Source: DAHUYF01 sp035509275
GTDB taxonomy: Bacteria > Pseudomonadota > Alphaproteobacteria > ATCC43930 > CGMCC-115725
Assembly (NCBI GenBank): GCA_035509275.1
Contig: DATJLU010000146.1
Coordinates: 62,001-126,000 of the forward strand
DNA length: 64,000 bases
Direction: 5' to 3'
Shown: in pieces, positions 1 through 8,097 of the stretch
Position numbering within the stretch: position 1 is the first letter of the stretch
How the letters are laid out: every line of letters starts with the position of its first letter
Translations under genes and position numbers: made by a program
Notes under the pieces: generated by a model
The model's input: the letters and a program-made list of their open reading frames with translations, nothing else
The model's database searches: none
Told to the model about the DNA's origin: nothing

Positions 1-439
1 AAGCCAATACGCCGTCGCCGATATACTGCGCGATATAGCCGTCATGCGCGTCGATCGCGCTCACGCAAGCCTGATGGAAGATGCCGAGCACCTGCCGCAT
101 GTCCTCGGGATCGAACCGTTCGGCCAAGGGCGTCGAATCGATCAGATCGATGAACATCACGGTGAGCTGCCGCCGCTCCGCCTCGACCGAAGGGTGCGCC
201 GAGGAGGGCCGCCGCTCCGATCGTTGCGGCTCGGCTCTGAGCGCCGCGTCCCGGCTATCGGTCAGTGTCGCAAGCGCTTTCAGCAGCCGCTTGCGGTCGC
301 CGAGCGAAAGACCCAGCTCCTTCAAGTCCTGATCGCAGAGGTCGCCGAGGACGTCCCAGTCGATGCCTTGCGCAGCGAAGGTCGCGGCGTGCTCGCCGAG
401 CCCGCAGCGCTCCAGCCATCGCTTCAGATCCTCGGCCAT
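1..439 (-). CDS. SAM-domain adenylate/guanylate cyclase, N-terminal part (runs off the window)
   Basis: Only the first 146 residues are in the window; the gene continues beyond base 1. Reading the minus strand from the ATG at 439, residues about 4-57 form a sterile alpha motif (DLKRWLERCGLGEHAATFAA ... DLKELGLSLGDRKRLLKAL). A short charged linker leads into a class III nucleotide cyclase domain with the metal-binding stretch VMFIDLIDST, the FDPEDMR motif and QYIGDGVLA. A GGAAG ribosome site lies 5 nt before the ATG. This head resembles the cyclase head of the large protein at 37579-40806, so an AAA-TPR tail beyond the window edge is possible, but that is inference. The predicted role is cAMP or cGMP signalling. 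Confidence 0.85.
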   Translation of the reverse strand, partial: MAEDLKRWLERCGLGEHAATFAAQGIDWDVLGDLCDQDLKELGLSLGDRKRLLKALATLTDSRDAALRAEPQRSERRPSSAHPSVEAERRQLTVMFIDLIDSTPLAERFDPEDMRQVLGIFHQACVSAIDAHDGYIAQYIGDGVLA

Positions 440-643
440 GTCGGCTTCCGATGCTTGCGAACGGTGCCGGCTTCCTGGTCTCCTGCACCTGGCTATCAAC
501 TCCAGGTTGGGCAACGATCGTGGAGCCCATGGGCGTGCACGTTCGCGTTCGCCCTGATGATACGTGCCAGGAGCGGCTGGTAAAATACCCTTGTTCGCGA
601 CGGACTCGGCGGCGTCGAACGGATCGAGAGACCGGGCGAACCC

Positions 644-1063
644 CTAGCACTTCACCGTTGCGGGCATCCACTTCACTGCGCGTCGCGCCAACCGTGCCTC
701 AGTCGTCTCGCCCTCATAGTCGGAAGCAGCAGGAACTTGGGTGAATGAAGCACGATCGGCAAGACAATTGACGTTGACCACCGCGCGCATCCCCGCACTC
801 GTTTCGCAGATTGCTCCGATATAGACGCCGCATCGCCGACAGACGATGTAGTCTGCCGTGCGCGATCCGAAGCGGTAGCGCTCGATCAAGTCCCAATCGT
901 CTGCGGTGAGTTCGAGCAGCCCGGCGCCGTCGGCCACCGTCCGGGTACTGTGAGCGCGGCAGAACGCGCAGGCGCATGCCCGCAGCGGAGTGTCCTGCGG
1001 AAGCTTGGAGAGCCGCAGACGAACGTGGATGTTTCCACAATGACAGCCGCCCAAATGTTCCAT
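644..1063 (-). CDS. GFA/CENP-V family zinc protein
   Basis: This 139-residue protein has the cysteine pattern of the GFA (glutathione-dependent formaldehyde-activating enzyme) fold: GGCHCGNIHV near the N terminus, ACACAFCRAH around residue 30, and CRRCGVYIG near residue 77. These cysteines bind structural and catalytic zinc in the family. Substrates differ across the family and none can be assigned here. The start codon lies 6 nt downstream of the gmhA stop, so the two genes are probably co-transcribed, although no functional link to heptose synthesis is known to me. Confidence 0.85.
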   Translation of the reverse strand: MEHLGGCHCGNIHVRLRLSKLPQDTPLRACACAFCRAHSTRTVADGAGLLELTADDWDLIERYRFGSRTADYIVCRRCGVYIGAICETSAGMRAVVNVNCLADRASFTQVPAASDYEGETTEARLARRAVKWMPATVKC

Positions 1064-1069
1064 GATGCG

Positions 1070-1648
1070 CTACGCCAACCCCAACTCTTGCTCGAGCGCG
1101 CCGCACAGCATCTGGCCGAGCAGGATGTGCATCTCCTGGATGCGCGCGGTGGTGCGCGAGGGGACGACGAGCAGCGGGTCGGCGAGGCCGACGAGCTGGC
1201 CGCCGTCATTGCCGCCGAGGCCCGCCGCGGTCATCGCCATTGCGCGCGCTGCTTCGAGAGCGAGGATGACATTGCGGCTCTTGCCCGAGGTGCTGATGCC
1301 GATGGCGAGATCGCCCTTGCGGCCGAGCGCGCGCACTTGCCGGGCGAACAGCTGCTCGAAGCCCAAATCATTGCCGATGGCGGTGAGCGCCGAGGTATCG
1401 GTGGTGAGCGCCACGGCGGCGATCGGCGCGCGGTCCTTGATGTAGCGCACGGTGAGCTCGGTGGCGAGGTGCTGCGCGTCGCCGGCGCTGCCGCCATTGC
1501 CGAAGAAGAGCAGCTTGCCGCCGTTGCGGATCGCCGTCACCGCCGCCGCGACGAGCCGCTCGAAGGGCTGCGCGCAGGCGGCGAGCGTCGCCCGCACCAC
1601 CTGCTCATGCTCGGCGAATTCCGACCGGTAGAACGCTGCCAGGTCCAT
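1070..1648 (-). CDS. gmhA: sedoheptulose 7-phosphate isomerase (phosphoheptose isomerase)
   Basis: The protein converts sedoheptulose 7-phosphate to D-glycero-D-manno-heptose 7-phosphate, the first step of ADP- or GDP-heptose synthesis for lipopolysaccharide or surface glycans. It has the SIS sugar-isomerase fold: FFGNGGSAGDAQHLATEL near residue 48, with the conserved His and Glu of GmhA, and the phosphate-binding TSGKSRN near residue 117. The length of 192 residues is typical. Two ATGs lie six bases apart (1654 and 1648); GAGAGG touches the first and is 6 nt from the second, so 1648 is preferred. The phosphatase for the third step, gmhB, is transcribed divergently at 2263. Confidence 0.93.
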   Translation of the reverse strand: MDLAAFYRSEFAEHEQVVRATLAACAQPFERLVAAAVTAIRNGGKLLFFGNGGSAGDAQHLATELTVRYIKDRAPIAAVALTTDTSALTAIGNDLGFEQLFARQVRALGRKGDLAIGISTSGKSRNVILALEAARAMAMTAAGLGGNDGGQLVGLADPLLVVPSRTTARIQEMHILLGQMLCGALEQELGLA

Positions 1649-1707
1649 GCTCATCCTCTCGCTTGCGGCTGGCGGATCATCGGGGCGAGGGCGGCCGGCG
1701 GCAAGGG

Positions 1708-2163
1708 CTATTTCCGCGGCTGGTAGCTGCCGGGCGGGGTGCGGAAGGTGGCGGCGAGCCGGTTCCAGCCATTGATGGCGATCACCGCCATGGTGAGATC
1801 GACCGCCTCCTTCTCGCTGAAATGCCGCCGCAGCTCCTCATAGAGCCGTTCCGGCACCGGCGCCTCGGCGATTCGCGTCACCGCCTCGGTCCAGGCGAGC
1901 GCCGCGCGCTCGCGCTCGCTGAAGAACGGCGTCTCGGCCCAGGCGGCGAGGGCATAGAGCCGCTGCTCGGTCTCGCCGCGGGCGCGGGCCTCCTTGGTGT
2001 GCATGTCGATGCAGAAGGCGCAGCCATTGATCTGCGAGGCCCGCGTCTTGATGAGCTCGAGCAAGCTGCGGTCGAGGCCGCATTGGCGGACATAGGTCTC
2101 GACGCCGCGAAAGGCGGCAACCGCCTCGGGCGAGGCCTTGGCATAGTTCAACAATTCCTTCAT
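1708..2163 (-). CDS. carboxymuconolactone decarboxylase/AhpD-like protein
   Basis: This 151-residue protein belongs to the AhpD-like alkylhydroperoxidase fold. Residues about 35-55 carry INGCAFCIDMHT, the CxxC-x3-H active site that gives peroxidase or thiol-relay activity in the family, followed by helices ending in VIAINGWNRLA. It probably serves in peroxide or thiol-disulfide defence in the cytoplasm. It is the first gene of a minus-strand set that continues into gmhA 59 bp downstream. The 99 bp between its start and gmhB must hold the promoters of both divergent units. Confidence 0.88.
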   Translation of the reverse strand: MKELLNYAKASPEAVAAFRGVETYVRQCGLDRSLLELIKTRASQINGCAFCIDMHTKEARARGETEQRLYALAAWAETPFFSERERAALAWTEAVTRIAEAPVPERLYEELRRHFSEKEAVDLTMAVIAINGWNRLAATFRTPPGSYQPRK

Positions 2164-2262
2164 CGCTGCGTCTCCATGATCCCCGGCATGAGCTTCAAGA
2201 TAGGCCGGCGGCGGCGCGGCGCCAGCCTTGCCTTGCCGCGGACCATCGGATAGGGGTAGCGC

Positions 2263-2847
2263 ATGGCGACAGCAGGAGGCGGCGGGCGGCGCGGTCTCAT
2301 CCTCGACCGCGACGGGGTCGTCAATCTCGATCCCGGCTATCTCTACCGCATCGAGGAATGCCGCTTCGTCGAGGGTATTTTCGCGCTGGCGGCGGCTTTT
2401 GCCGAGCGCGGCTTCGTCCTGGTGATTGCCACCAACCAGTCGGGAATCGGCCGCGGCCTCTATACCGAGGCGGATTTCGCCGCGTTCATGGCGTGGATGG
2501 CGGGCGAGTTCCGGCGGCATGGGGTGAGCCTGGGCGGGATCTATCATTGCCCCGACCATCCCACCGCCGGCATCGGCCGCTATCGCCGGGCCAATCCCTG
2601 GCGCAAGCCCGGCCCCGGCATGCTGCTGCAAGCGGCGGCCGATCTCGGTCTCGATCTCGCCCGCTCCTGGACGATCGGCGACAAAACCAGCGATATCGAA
2701 GCCGGGCGCGCGGCGGGGGTCGGCACGCTGGTCCGGTACGATGCGACGGCGCCGGCGGTCGAGCGGCGCGAGGATGTCTGGGTCGTGCCGCGCCTCGCCG
2801 ACATCGCAGCGCTGCTCGAGCGGGAAGAGGGCATGAGGGGCGGATGA
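2263..2847 (+). CDS. gmhB: D-glycero-D-manno-heptose 1,7-bisphosphate 7-phosphatase-like HAD protein
   Basis: This 194-residue HAD phosphatase has the GmhB layout: the LDRDGVVN nucleophile motif (Asp15, Asp17), ATNQSGIGRG as motif II, WRKPGPGML carrying the motif III lysine, and IGDKTSDIEAG as motif IV. It would remove the 7-phosphate from heptose 1,7-bisphosphate after GmhA and a kinase act. The zinc loop is unusual: the first half, HCPDHP near residue 96, is present, but the Cys-x-Cys that usually precedes RKP is replaced by NPW, so zinc may be bound differently or lost. Its stop overlaps the rfbB start (ATGA), which indicates one operon. Confidence 0.9.
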   Translation: MATAGGGGRRGLILDRDGVVNLDPGYLYRIEECRFVEGIFALAAAFAERGFVLVIATNQSGIGRGLYTEADFAAFMAWMAGEFRRHGVSLGGIYHCPDHPTAGIGRYRRANPWRKPGPGMLLQAAADLGLDLARSWTIGDKTSDIEAGRAAGVGTLVRYDATAPAVERREDVWVVPRLADIAALLEREEGMRGG

Positions 2848-3917
2848 AGGTTCTGGTCACGGGCGGCGCCGGCTTCATCGGCACCTCGGTCGTCCGCCAC
2901 CTCCTTGCCGAAGGCTGCGCGGTGGTCAATCTCGACAAGCTCACCTATGCCGGCTCGAACCCGCCGTTGGGGGCGTTCGGAGAAGGCGGGCGCTATGCGC
3001 TCGAAGTGGCGGATATCGCCGACCGCGCCGCGGTCGCGGGCGTGTTTTCCCGGCACCGGCCGGAGGCGGTGCTCCATCTTGCCGCCGAGACGCATGTCGA
3101 CCGCTCGATCGACGCCGCCGACGCTTTCGTCCACAGCAACCTCGTCGGCACGTTCAGCCTGCTCGAAGCGGCGCGCGCTTATTGGCAGACGCTGTCGGGC
3201 GACGCGCAGGCGCGCTTCCGCTTCCATCACGTTTCGACCGACGAAGTGTTCGGCGCGCTCGGCGCCGCGGGGCGTTTCACCGAGGAGACGCCCTATCGGC
3301 CCAACAATCCCTACGCCGCCAGCAAGGCGGGCGCCGATCATCTCGCGCGCGCCTGGCACCGGACCTACGGGCTGCCGGTGGTGACGACGAATTGCTCGAA
3401 CAATTACGGGCCCTGGCAGTTTCCGGAAAAGCTGATCCCGCTGACCATCCTCAACGCGCTCGAGGGCAAGAAGCTGCCGGTCTATGGCAAAGGCGGCAAT
3501 GTGCGCGACTGGCTCTATGTCGGCGACCACGCGGCGGCGCTGTTCCTGGTGCTGCGCCAGGGCCGCATCGGCGAGACCTACGCGATCGGCGGCGGCGAGG
3601 AGCGCGCCAATATCGATCTGGTGCGGCTCCTCTGCCGCCTGCTCGACGAGGCGCTGCCGCACGCGCCGCAGCGTCCGCATGAGCGGCTGATCGCGTTCGT
3701 CGAGGATCGCCCCGGCCATGACTGGCGCTACGCCATGGATGACGGCAAGCTGCGGCGCGAGCTCGGCTGGCGGCCGAGCGAGAGCCTGGAGACGGGTCTG
3801 CGCAAGACGGTGCGCTGGTATCTCGACAACCGCGCCTGGTGGGAGCCGATCCGCAGCGGCCGCTATCGCGGCGAGCGTCTCGGCCGCGGCGCGCGCCCGG
3901 CGGAGCGCGCGCGATGA
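2844..3917 (+). CDS. rfbB: dTDP-glucose 4,6-dehydratase
   Basis: This 357-residue extended short-chain dehydrogenase has the NAD-binding TGGAGFIGTS at residues 7-16, the catalytic HVSTDEVFG with the Asp-Glu pair typical of dTDP-glucose dehydratases, and the active-site YAASKAG. NYGPWQFPEKLIP and RDWLYVGDH complete the family signature. It converts dTDP-glucose to dTDP-4-keto-6-deoxyglucose. It overlaps gmhB upstream and rfbA downstream by ATGA junctions, which implies translational coupling. RfbC and RfbD, needed for dTDP-L-rhamnose, are not in this window, so the end product is open. Confidence 0.95.
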   Translation: MKVLVTGGAGFIGTSVVRHLLAEGCAVVNLDKLTYAGSNPPLGAFGEGGRYALEVADIADRAAVAGVFSRHRPEAVLHLAAETHVDRSIDAADAFVHSNLVGTFSLLEAARAYWQTLSGDAQARFRFHHVSTDEVFGALGAAGRFTEETPYRPNNPYAASKAGADHLARAWHRTYGLPVVTTNCSNNYGPWQFPEKLIPLTILNALEGKKLPVYGKGGNVRDWLYVGDHAAALFLVLRQGRIGETYAIGGGEERANIDLVRLLCRLLDEALPHAPQRPHERLIAFVEDRPGHDWRYAMDDGKLRRELGWRPSESLETGLRKTVRWYLDNRAWWEPIRSGRYRGERLGRGARPAERAR

Positions 3918-4786
3918 AGGGCATCCTCCTCGCCGGCGGCAGCGGCACGCGGCTCTATCCGCTGACGCGCGTGCTGTCGAAGCAGCTGCTGCCGATCTAC
4001 GACAAGCCGATGATCTTCTATCCGCTGTCGGCGCTGATGCTGGGCGGCATCCGCGACATCCTGGTGATCACCACGCCGGCCGACGCGCCGCTCTTCCGCG
4101 CGCTGCTCGGCGATGGCCGGGATTGGGGCGTGACGCTCACCTATGCCGTGCAGGCGAAGCCCGAGGGGCTGCCGCAGGCTTTCCTCATCGCCCGGGATTT
4201 CCTGGCCGGCGAGGGCTGCGTGCTCATCCTCGGCGACAACCTCGTCTATGGCGACGGGCTCGGCGAGATGATGCGGCGCTCGGCGGCGCGGCAGAGCGGC
4301 GCCACGCTTTTCGGCTATCGCGTCGGCGATCCCGAGCGCTACGGCGTGGTCGCGTTCGACGCGGCGGGAAATGCGCGCTCGATCGAGGAAAAGCCGGCGA
4401 CGCCGCGCTCGAACTGGGCGGTGATCGGGCTCTATTTCTATGACGGCGATGTCGTGCGCAAGGCCGCGGCGCTGAAGCCTTCGCCGCGCGGCGAGCTCGA
4501 GATCACCGACCTCAACAACGCCTATCTCGCCGAAGGCAAGCTCACCGTCGAGCGCCTCGGCCGCGGCTATGCCTGGCTCGACACCGGCACGCATGAATCG
4601 CTGCTCGAAGCCTCCGAATTCGTGCGCACGCTCGAGAAGCGCACCGGGCAGAAGATCGGCTGCATCGAAGAAGTCGCCTTCCGCATGGGCTTCATCGACG
4701 CACCGCGCCTCAAGCAGCTCGCGCGCCTCTACGGCAAGTCGGATTACGGGGAGTATCTGGAGCGGCTGCTGGAGGAGAAGGCGTAA
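3914..4786 (+). CDS. rfbA: glucose-1-phosphate thymidylyltransferase
   Basis: The protein (290 residues) makes dTDP-glucose from dTTP and glucose 1-phosphate, so it supplies the substrate of RfbB immediately upstream. The N terminus GILLAGGSGTRLYPLT is the nucleotidyltransferase signature, followed by KQLLPIYDKPMIFYPLS for sugar-phosphate binding and the metal-binding LILGDNLVYG. WLDTGTHESL near residue 220 is also typical of RmlA. It is the last gene of the gmhB-rfbB-rfbA operon; a GC-rich inverted repeat follows at 4810. Confidence 0.95.
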   Translation: MKGILLAGGSGTRLYPLTRVLSKQLLPIYDKPMIFYPLSALMLGGIRDILVITTPADAPLFRALLGDGRDWGVTLTYAVQAKPEGLPQAFLIARDFLAGEGCVLILGDNLVYGDGLGEMMRRSAARQSGATLFGYRVGDPERYGVVAFDAAGNARSIEEKPATPRSNWAVIGLYFYDGDVVRKAAALKPSPRGELEITDLNNAYLAEGKLTVERLGRGYAWLDTGTHESLLEASEFVRTLEKRTGQKIGCIEEVAFRMGFIDAPRLKQLARLYGKSDYGEYLERLLEEKA

Positions 4787-4809
4787 GCGCTTCATCCGTC
4801 TCTATCATG

Positions 4810-4961
4810 CCCCTCCCCCCCTTGAGGGGGAGGGAAGGGAGGGGGGTGTGGCAGGGCGCCGATGGTGAAAGCTCAATTCGATGATGGCGACGACCGAAGA
4901 CGTGTTGTCGAGCAACTGTGCGGCTGACCCCCCTCCCTACCCCCCCTCAAGGGGGGAGGGG
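4810..4961. repeat. inverted pair of C/G-tract repeats between convergent genes
   Basis: Two related elements face each other between rfbA and bdhA. The left one (4810-4847) has the hairpin core CCCCCTTGAGGGGG followed by a G-tract; the right one (4927-4961) is close to its reverse complement, with core CCCCCCTCAAGGGGGG. About 80 bp of unrelated sequence separates them. Each arm can form its own hairpin and the two can also pair with each other. The position between convergent genes suits a bidirectional terminator, but no T-tract follows, so a mobile hairpin repeat is as likely. Confidence 0.7.
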
Positions 4962-5002
4962 CTAACCAACCAAGCTAAGATTTATGCGTCTGCGTCGCGC
5001 GC

Positions 5003-5785
5003 CTATTGCATGAACCACCCGTGGCTTACGACCAGGGATTGGCCGGTCAGGGCGTTGGTTTCGAAGGCGGCGAAGAAGAGCGCGGCCTCGGCGACATCGG
5101 CGACGGTGGTGAACTCGCCATCGACGGTGTCCTTGAGCATGACGGTCTTGACCACCGCCTCCTCGGAGATGCCGAGCTCCTTCGCCTGCTCCGGGATCTG
5201 CTTCTCGACCAGCGGGGTGCGCACGAAGCCGGGGCAGATGACATTGGCGCGCACGCCATGGGCGGCGCCTTCCTTGGCGACCACTTTGGCGAGGCCGATG
5301 AGCCCGTGCTTTGCCGTCACGTAAGGCGCCTTCAGCAGCGAGGCTTCCTTCGAGTGCACCGAGCCCATATAGATGATGCTGCCGCCGGTGCCCTGCTTGT
5401 ACATCTGGCGCAGCGCGGCGCGCGTCGTCAGGAACGCACCGTCGAGATGGATGGCGAGCAGCTGCTTCCATTTGGCGAATTCGAACTGGTCGAGCGGCGC
5501 CACCGTCTGGATGCCGGCATTGCTCACCAGGATGTCGAGACGGCCGAAGGTGGCGACGGTCTTCGCCACCGCGGCGTCGACCTGCGCCTCGTTGGTGACG
5601 TCGACGGCGACGCCGAGCGCGCGCTTGTCGCGGCTGCCGAATTCGGCGGCCACCGCCTCGGCGCCTTGCTGATTGAGGTCGGCGATGACCACCTTGGCAC
5701 CCTCGCGGGCGAAGGTGGCGGCGATTTCCTTGCCGATGCCGCTGGCGGCGCCGGTGACGAAAGCGACTTTGTCCTTGAGGCGCAT
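5003..5785 (-). CDS. bdhA: 3-hydroxybutyrate dehydrogenase
   Basis: This 260-residue classical short-chain dehydrogenase interconverts D-3-hydroxybutyrate and acetoacetate with NAD. It shows FVTGAASGIGKEIA at residues 9-22 for the cofactor, VSNAGIQ, the catalytic serine in IIYMGSVHS, and Tyr/Lys in YVTAKHGLIG. The sequence VCPGFVRTPLVEKQIPEQA-like region (ICPGFVRTPLVEKQIPEQAK) is characteristic of bacterial PHB-linked BDH. It lies 20 bp downstream of adc on the same strand. Together they would oxidise 3-hydroxybutyrate and then decarboxylate acetoacetate. Confidence 0.93.
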   Translation of the reverse strand: MRLKDKVAFVTGAASGIGKEIAATFAREGAKVVIADLNQQGAEAVAAEFGSRDKRALGVAVDVTNEAQVDAAVAKTVATFGRLDILVSNAGIQTVAPLDQFEFAKWKQLLAIHLDGAFLTTRAALRQMYKQGTGGSIIYMGSVHSKEASLLKAPYVTAKHGLIGLAKVVAKEGAAHGVRANVICPGFVRTPLVEKQIPEQAKELGISEEAVVKTVMLKDTVDGEFTTVADVAEAALFFAAFETNALTGQSLVVSHGWFMQ

Positions 5786-5805
5786 CGTTACTCTCCTTGG
5801 GGCTA

Positions 5806-6543
5806 TCAGCGCAGATAATCGTGGACGACCTTGCCGAGGCCGAGCGTCAGGTCGGTGAGGATATGCGTTGCCGACACCACTTCGAGCACCGGCAGCTCGG
5901 CCACCGGCGCGAGCGCGTGCGGGGTGAGCGCGAGGGAGGCCGGACCGGTCCAGGCGCCCTTCACGGTGATGTCCTCGAGATAATACTCGACCAGCTCGCA
6001 GATGCGCGGCGTGCCGTCGACATGGGGAATGATCTTGAGCAGGAAGTTGGGCGCCGCGAGCGCCGCGGCCACGGTTTTGACGTCGAGCTCCTTGTGCTTG
6101 TAGCCCATGGTGCCGGTGACGACGCGCACCGGCCCATAGTCGAGCGTGCCGACGACGGTATCGATCTCGGTATGGAGCGTCGGGCTCGCCAGCTTCTTCG
6201 GGAAGCCCCACAGCTCGCGGCCGCCGGCGATCGGCGGATCGTCGTTGAGGAACATGGCGTGGCAATAGCCGCCCTTCCGCCCCTGGAAGGTCACCGGGAT
6301 CACCTGTCCGGTTTCGGTGTAGTCGCCGAAACCGGTCGAATCCGGCATGCGGATGAACTCGTAGCGCACCACCGGCTCGGCGAGCTCGAGCGGCTCCGGC
6401 ACCACGGCGCGCAGCTTCTCGGGGTCGGAGCGATAGGTGATGATGAGGAACTCGCGATTGTAGAAGCGATAGGGGCCCGGTGGATAAGCCGGGCTGGTCA
6501 AGGGCATGGCGAAGGCACGTTCGCGGACCTCGGACTGCTTCAT
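5806..6543 (-). CDS. adc: acetoacetate decarboxylase
   Basis: The 245-residue protein matches the acetoacetate decarboxylase family. The active-site lysine that forms the Schiff base is in ELWGFPKKLASP near residue 115, and the N-terminal half carries PGPYRFYNREFLIITYR. It would convert acetoacetate to acetone and CO2. An in-frame GTG lies nine bases upstream, but GGAGGGG sits 10 nt before the ATG at 6543, which favours the ATG. The gene lies between bdhA (downstream) and a patatin-like gene (upstream), a grouping that points to PHB or ketone-body turnover. An array of hairpin repeats occupies its upstream flank. Confidence 0.93.
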   Translation of the reverse strand: MKQSEVRERAFAMPLTSPAYPPGPYRFYNREFLIITYRSDPEKLRAVVPEPLELAEPVVRYEFIRMPDSTGFGDYTETGQVIPVTFQGRKGGYCHAMFLNDDPPIAGGRELWGFPKKLASPTLHTEIDTVVGTLDYGPVRVVTGTMGYKHKELDVKTVAAALAAPNFLLKIIPHVDGTPRICELVEYYLEDITVKGAWTGPASLALTPHALAPVAELPVLEVVSATHILTDLTLGLGKVVHDYLR

Positions 6544-6555
6544 CACACGCACTCC

Positions 6556-6738
6556 CCTCCTGATGCCGCTAGCGCGGCGGGCCTCCTGATGCCGCTATCG
6601 CGGCGGGCCTCCTGATGCCGCTATCGCGGCGAGCCTCCTGATGCCGCTATCGCGGCGAGCCTCCTGATACCGCTATCGCGGCGAGCCTCGTGATGCCGCC
6701 ATGGCGGCGAGCCTGCGGACGCCGCGAACGCGGCGCGG
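6556..6738 (-). repeat. tandem array of 26-bp hairpin units
   Basis: Six full 26-bp units start at 6556, 6582, 6608, 6634, 6660 and 6686, and a diverged seventh starts at 6712. The consensus is CCTCCTGATGCCGCTATCGC followed by GGCGAG. Each unit has a GCCGC/GCGGC stem. The loop varies (TAGC, TATC) and in the sixth and seventh units the centre changes to CCATGG and CGAACG while the palindrome is kept. The array fills the gap between the patatin stop (6741) and the adc start, so it would be transcribed as a leader of adc. It could be a multi-hairpin attenuator or mRNA stabiliser, or simply slippage-derived sequence. Confidence 0.9.
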
Positions 6739-6740
6739 TG

Positions 6741-7934
6741 TCAGTCGATGCCTTGATTGGCGAAGTCGAAGATGCCGACGCCGTCCATGCCGGTCGGCCG
6801 CGACAGGCATTCGGGATGCCGGAGCGCGCGCCGCGTATCGTTGTACCCGGCGCGCCAATGCTCCTCCATGCTGAGGCGGGAGAATTCGTAATCCTTTGAA
6901 TCGCCCTCGTAGCGCTGGGTGCGATAGATGAGATGGACGATGTTGTAGACCTTGCGATCGCCGAACTCGAGCAGCAGCTTCGCCTCCGGCAGCTCCTTCA
7001 GCTCCGTCGGCAGCTGCTCCGCGATGCTGCAGACGGCATGGCGCAAGCACTGCAGCTGCTTGAAGCGGTCGGTCTGATCGCGCGTCCGGCTCGAATAGGT
7101 GATCTCCTTCTGCCGCGTTGCCACCTCGGTGAGGTTGGCGGGAAAATCGCCGCGCGCGTTCCAGAGATCGACCTGGAAGGCGAGCGTGTCCTGGCGCGGC
7201 CCGTTTTGGATCACCCATTGCAGCGGCGTGTTGGAGACGAGGCCGCCATCCCAATAATGCTGGCCTTCGATCTCGATCGCCGGGAAACCGGGCGGCAGCG
7301 CGCCGCTGGCCAGCACGTGGTCCGGCCCGATCTCCTGCATCTCATTGTCGAAATAGACGAAATTCCCGGTGCGCACATTTACCGCGCCGAGGCTGATGCG
7401 CGTCGTATCGTTGTTGATGCGCTCGAAATCGACGAGCCGTTCGAGCGTCGTGCGCAGCTGCGCCGTGTCGTACCAGCTCGTCGCCTCGGTGCAGCCATTG
7501 GGATGGAGCCAAGGCGGGGGCATCCGGGGCGCGAAAAAGCCGCGCGCGCCACCGACCAGCACTGTCGCGGCGCTGGTCTGATTGAAGAAGCGCCGCGCCA
7601 TCTCGCCTTTGGCGAAGCGCGAGGCGGGGTCGCCGGTCACCGCCCAGTGCGGGGTGCTGGTGACGCTCTCCCAGAACGCGCGCAGCTTGGCGACACGCTC
7701 CTCGGGCGGGTTGCCGGCGATGATCGCCGAATTGATGGCGCCGATCGAGATGCCGGCGACCCAGTCGGGCAGGATCTCGGCCTCGGCGAGCGCCTCATAG
7801 GCGCCGGCCTGATAGGCGCCGAGCGCGCCGCCACCCTGCAACAGAAATGCAATGCACTCGAAATCCGGGCGGCCCCGGACCCCGGATTTCCTGACGGCGG
7901 CAGGTTGATTAAGCGGTCTTGCGCGTCTCGCCAT
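6741..7934 (-). CDS. patatin-like phospholipase (DUF3734 type)
   Basis: This 397-residue serine hydrolase has all patatin elements: the oxyanion glycine loop FLLQGGGALGAYQAG near residue 33, the nucleophile serine in GISIGAINS near residue 62, and the Asp of the catalytic dyad in YWDGGLVSNTP near residue 230. Patatins of this group with a C-terminal DUF3734 commonly sit beside acetoacetate decarboxylase and 3-hydroxybutyrate dehydrogenase, as here. A role in lipid or PHB-granule turnover is inferred. GGAGG lies 5 nt before the ATG at 7934, which is preferred over a farther upstream start at 7985. Confidence 0.92.
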   Translation of the reverse strand: MARRARPLNQPAAVRKSGVRGRPDFECIAFLLQGGGALGAYQAGAYEALAEAEILPDWVAGISIGAINSAIIAGNPPEERVAKLRAFWESVTSTPHWAVTGDPASRFAKGEMARRFFNQTSAATVLVGGARGFFAPRMPPPWLHPNGCTEATSWYDTAQLRTTLERLVDFERINNDTTRISLGAVNVRTGNFVYFDNEMQEIGPDHVLASGALPPGFPAIEIEGQHYWDGGLVSNTPLQWVIQNGPRQDTLAFQVDLWNARGDFPANLTEVATRQKEITYSSRTRDQTDRFKQLQCLRHAVCSIAEQLPTELKELPEAKLLLEFGDRKVYNIVHLIYRTQRYEGDSKDYEFSRLSMEEHWRAGYNDTRRALRHPECLSRPTGMDGVGIFDFANQGID

Positions 7935-8020
7935 GAGGCCTCCATCCGTCAAAGGGGCGCGCCGATGCTCGGCCGCGGTCGGCATAGCCGGTTAATTGGC
8001 GTTGCCCGGGCCAATGTCCA

Positions 8021-8056
8021 GTTAAACTTCGTTAAGCGCGTTCAATTAAGTTTGTA
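8021..8056. promoter_or_regulatory. AT-rich dyad in the divergent promoter region of two patatin genes
   Basis: The 163 bp between the divergent patatin genes contain an AT-rich patch in an otherwise GC-rich region. It has AAACTT (8024) and AAGTTT (8048) as inverted half-sites around several TTAA steps. It may hold the promoters or an operator for one or both genes. No clear -35/-10 pair could be fixed by eye. Confidence 0.3.
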
Positions 8057-8097
8057 TCCCCCGCTGCCGCTTTGATGTAGGGGCGGCATCGGCGGGG

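Noticed and set aside
6556..6738. CRISPR array
   Set aside because: Repeats are contiguous 26-bp units with no unique spacers, and no cas gene is present.
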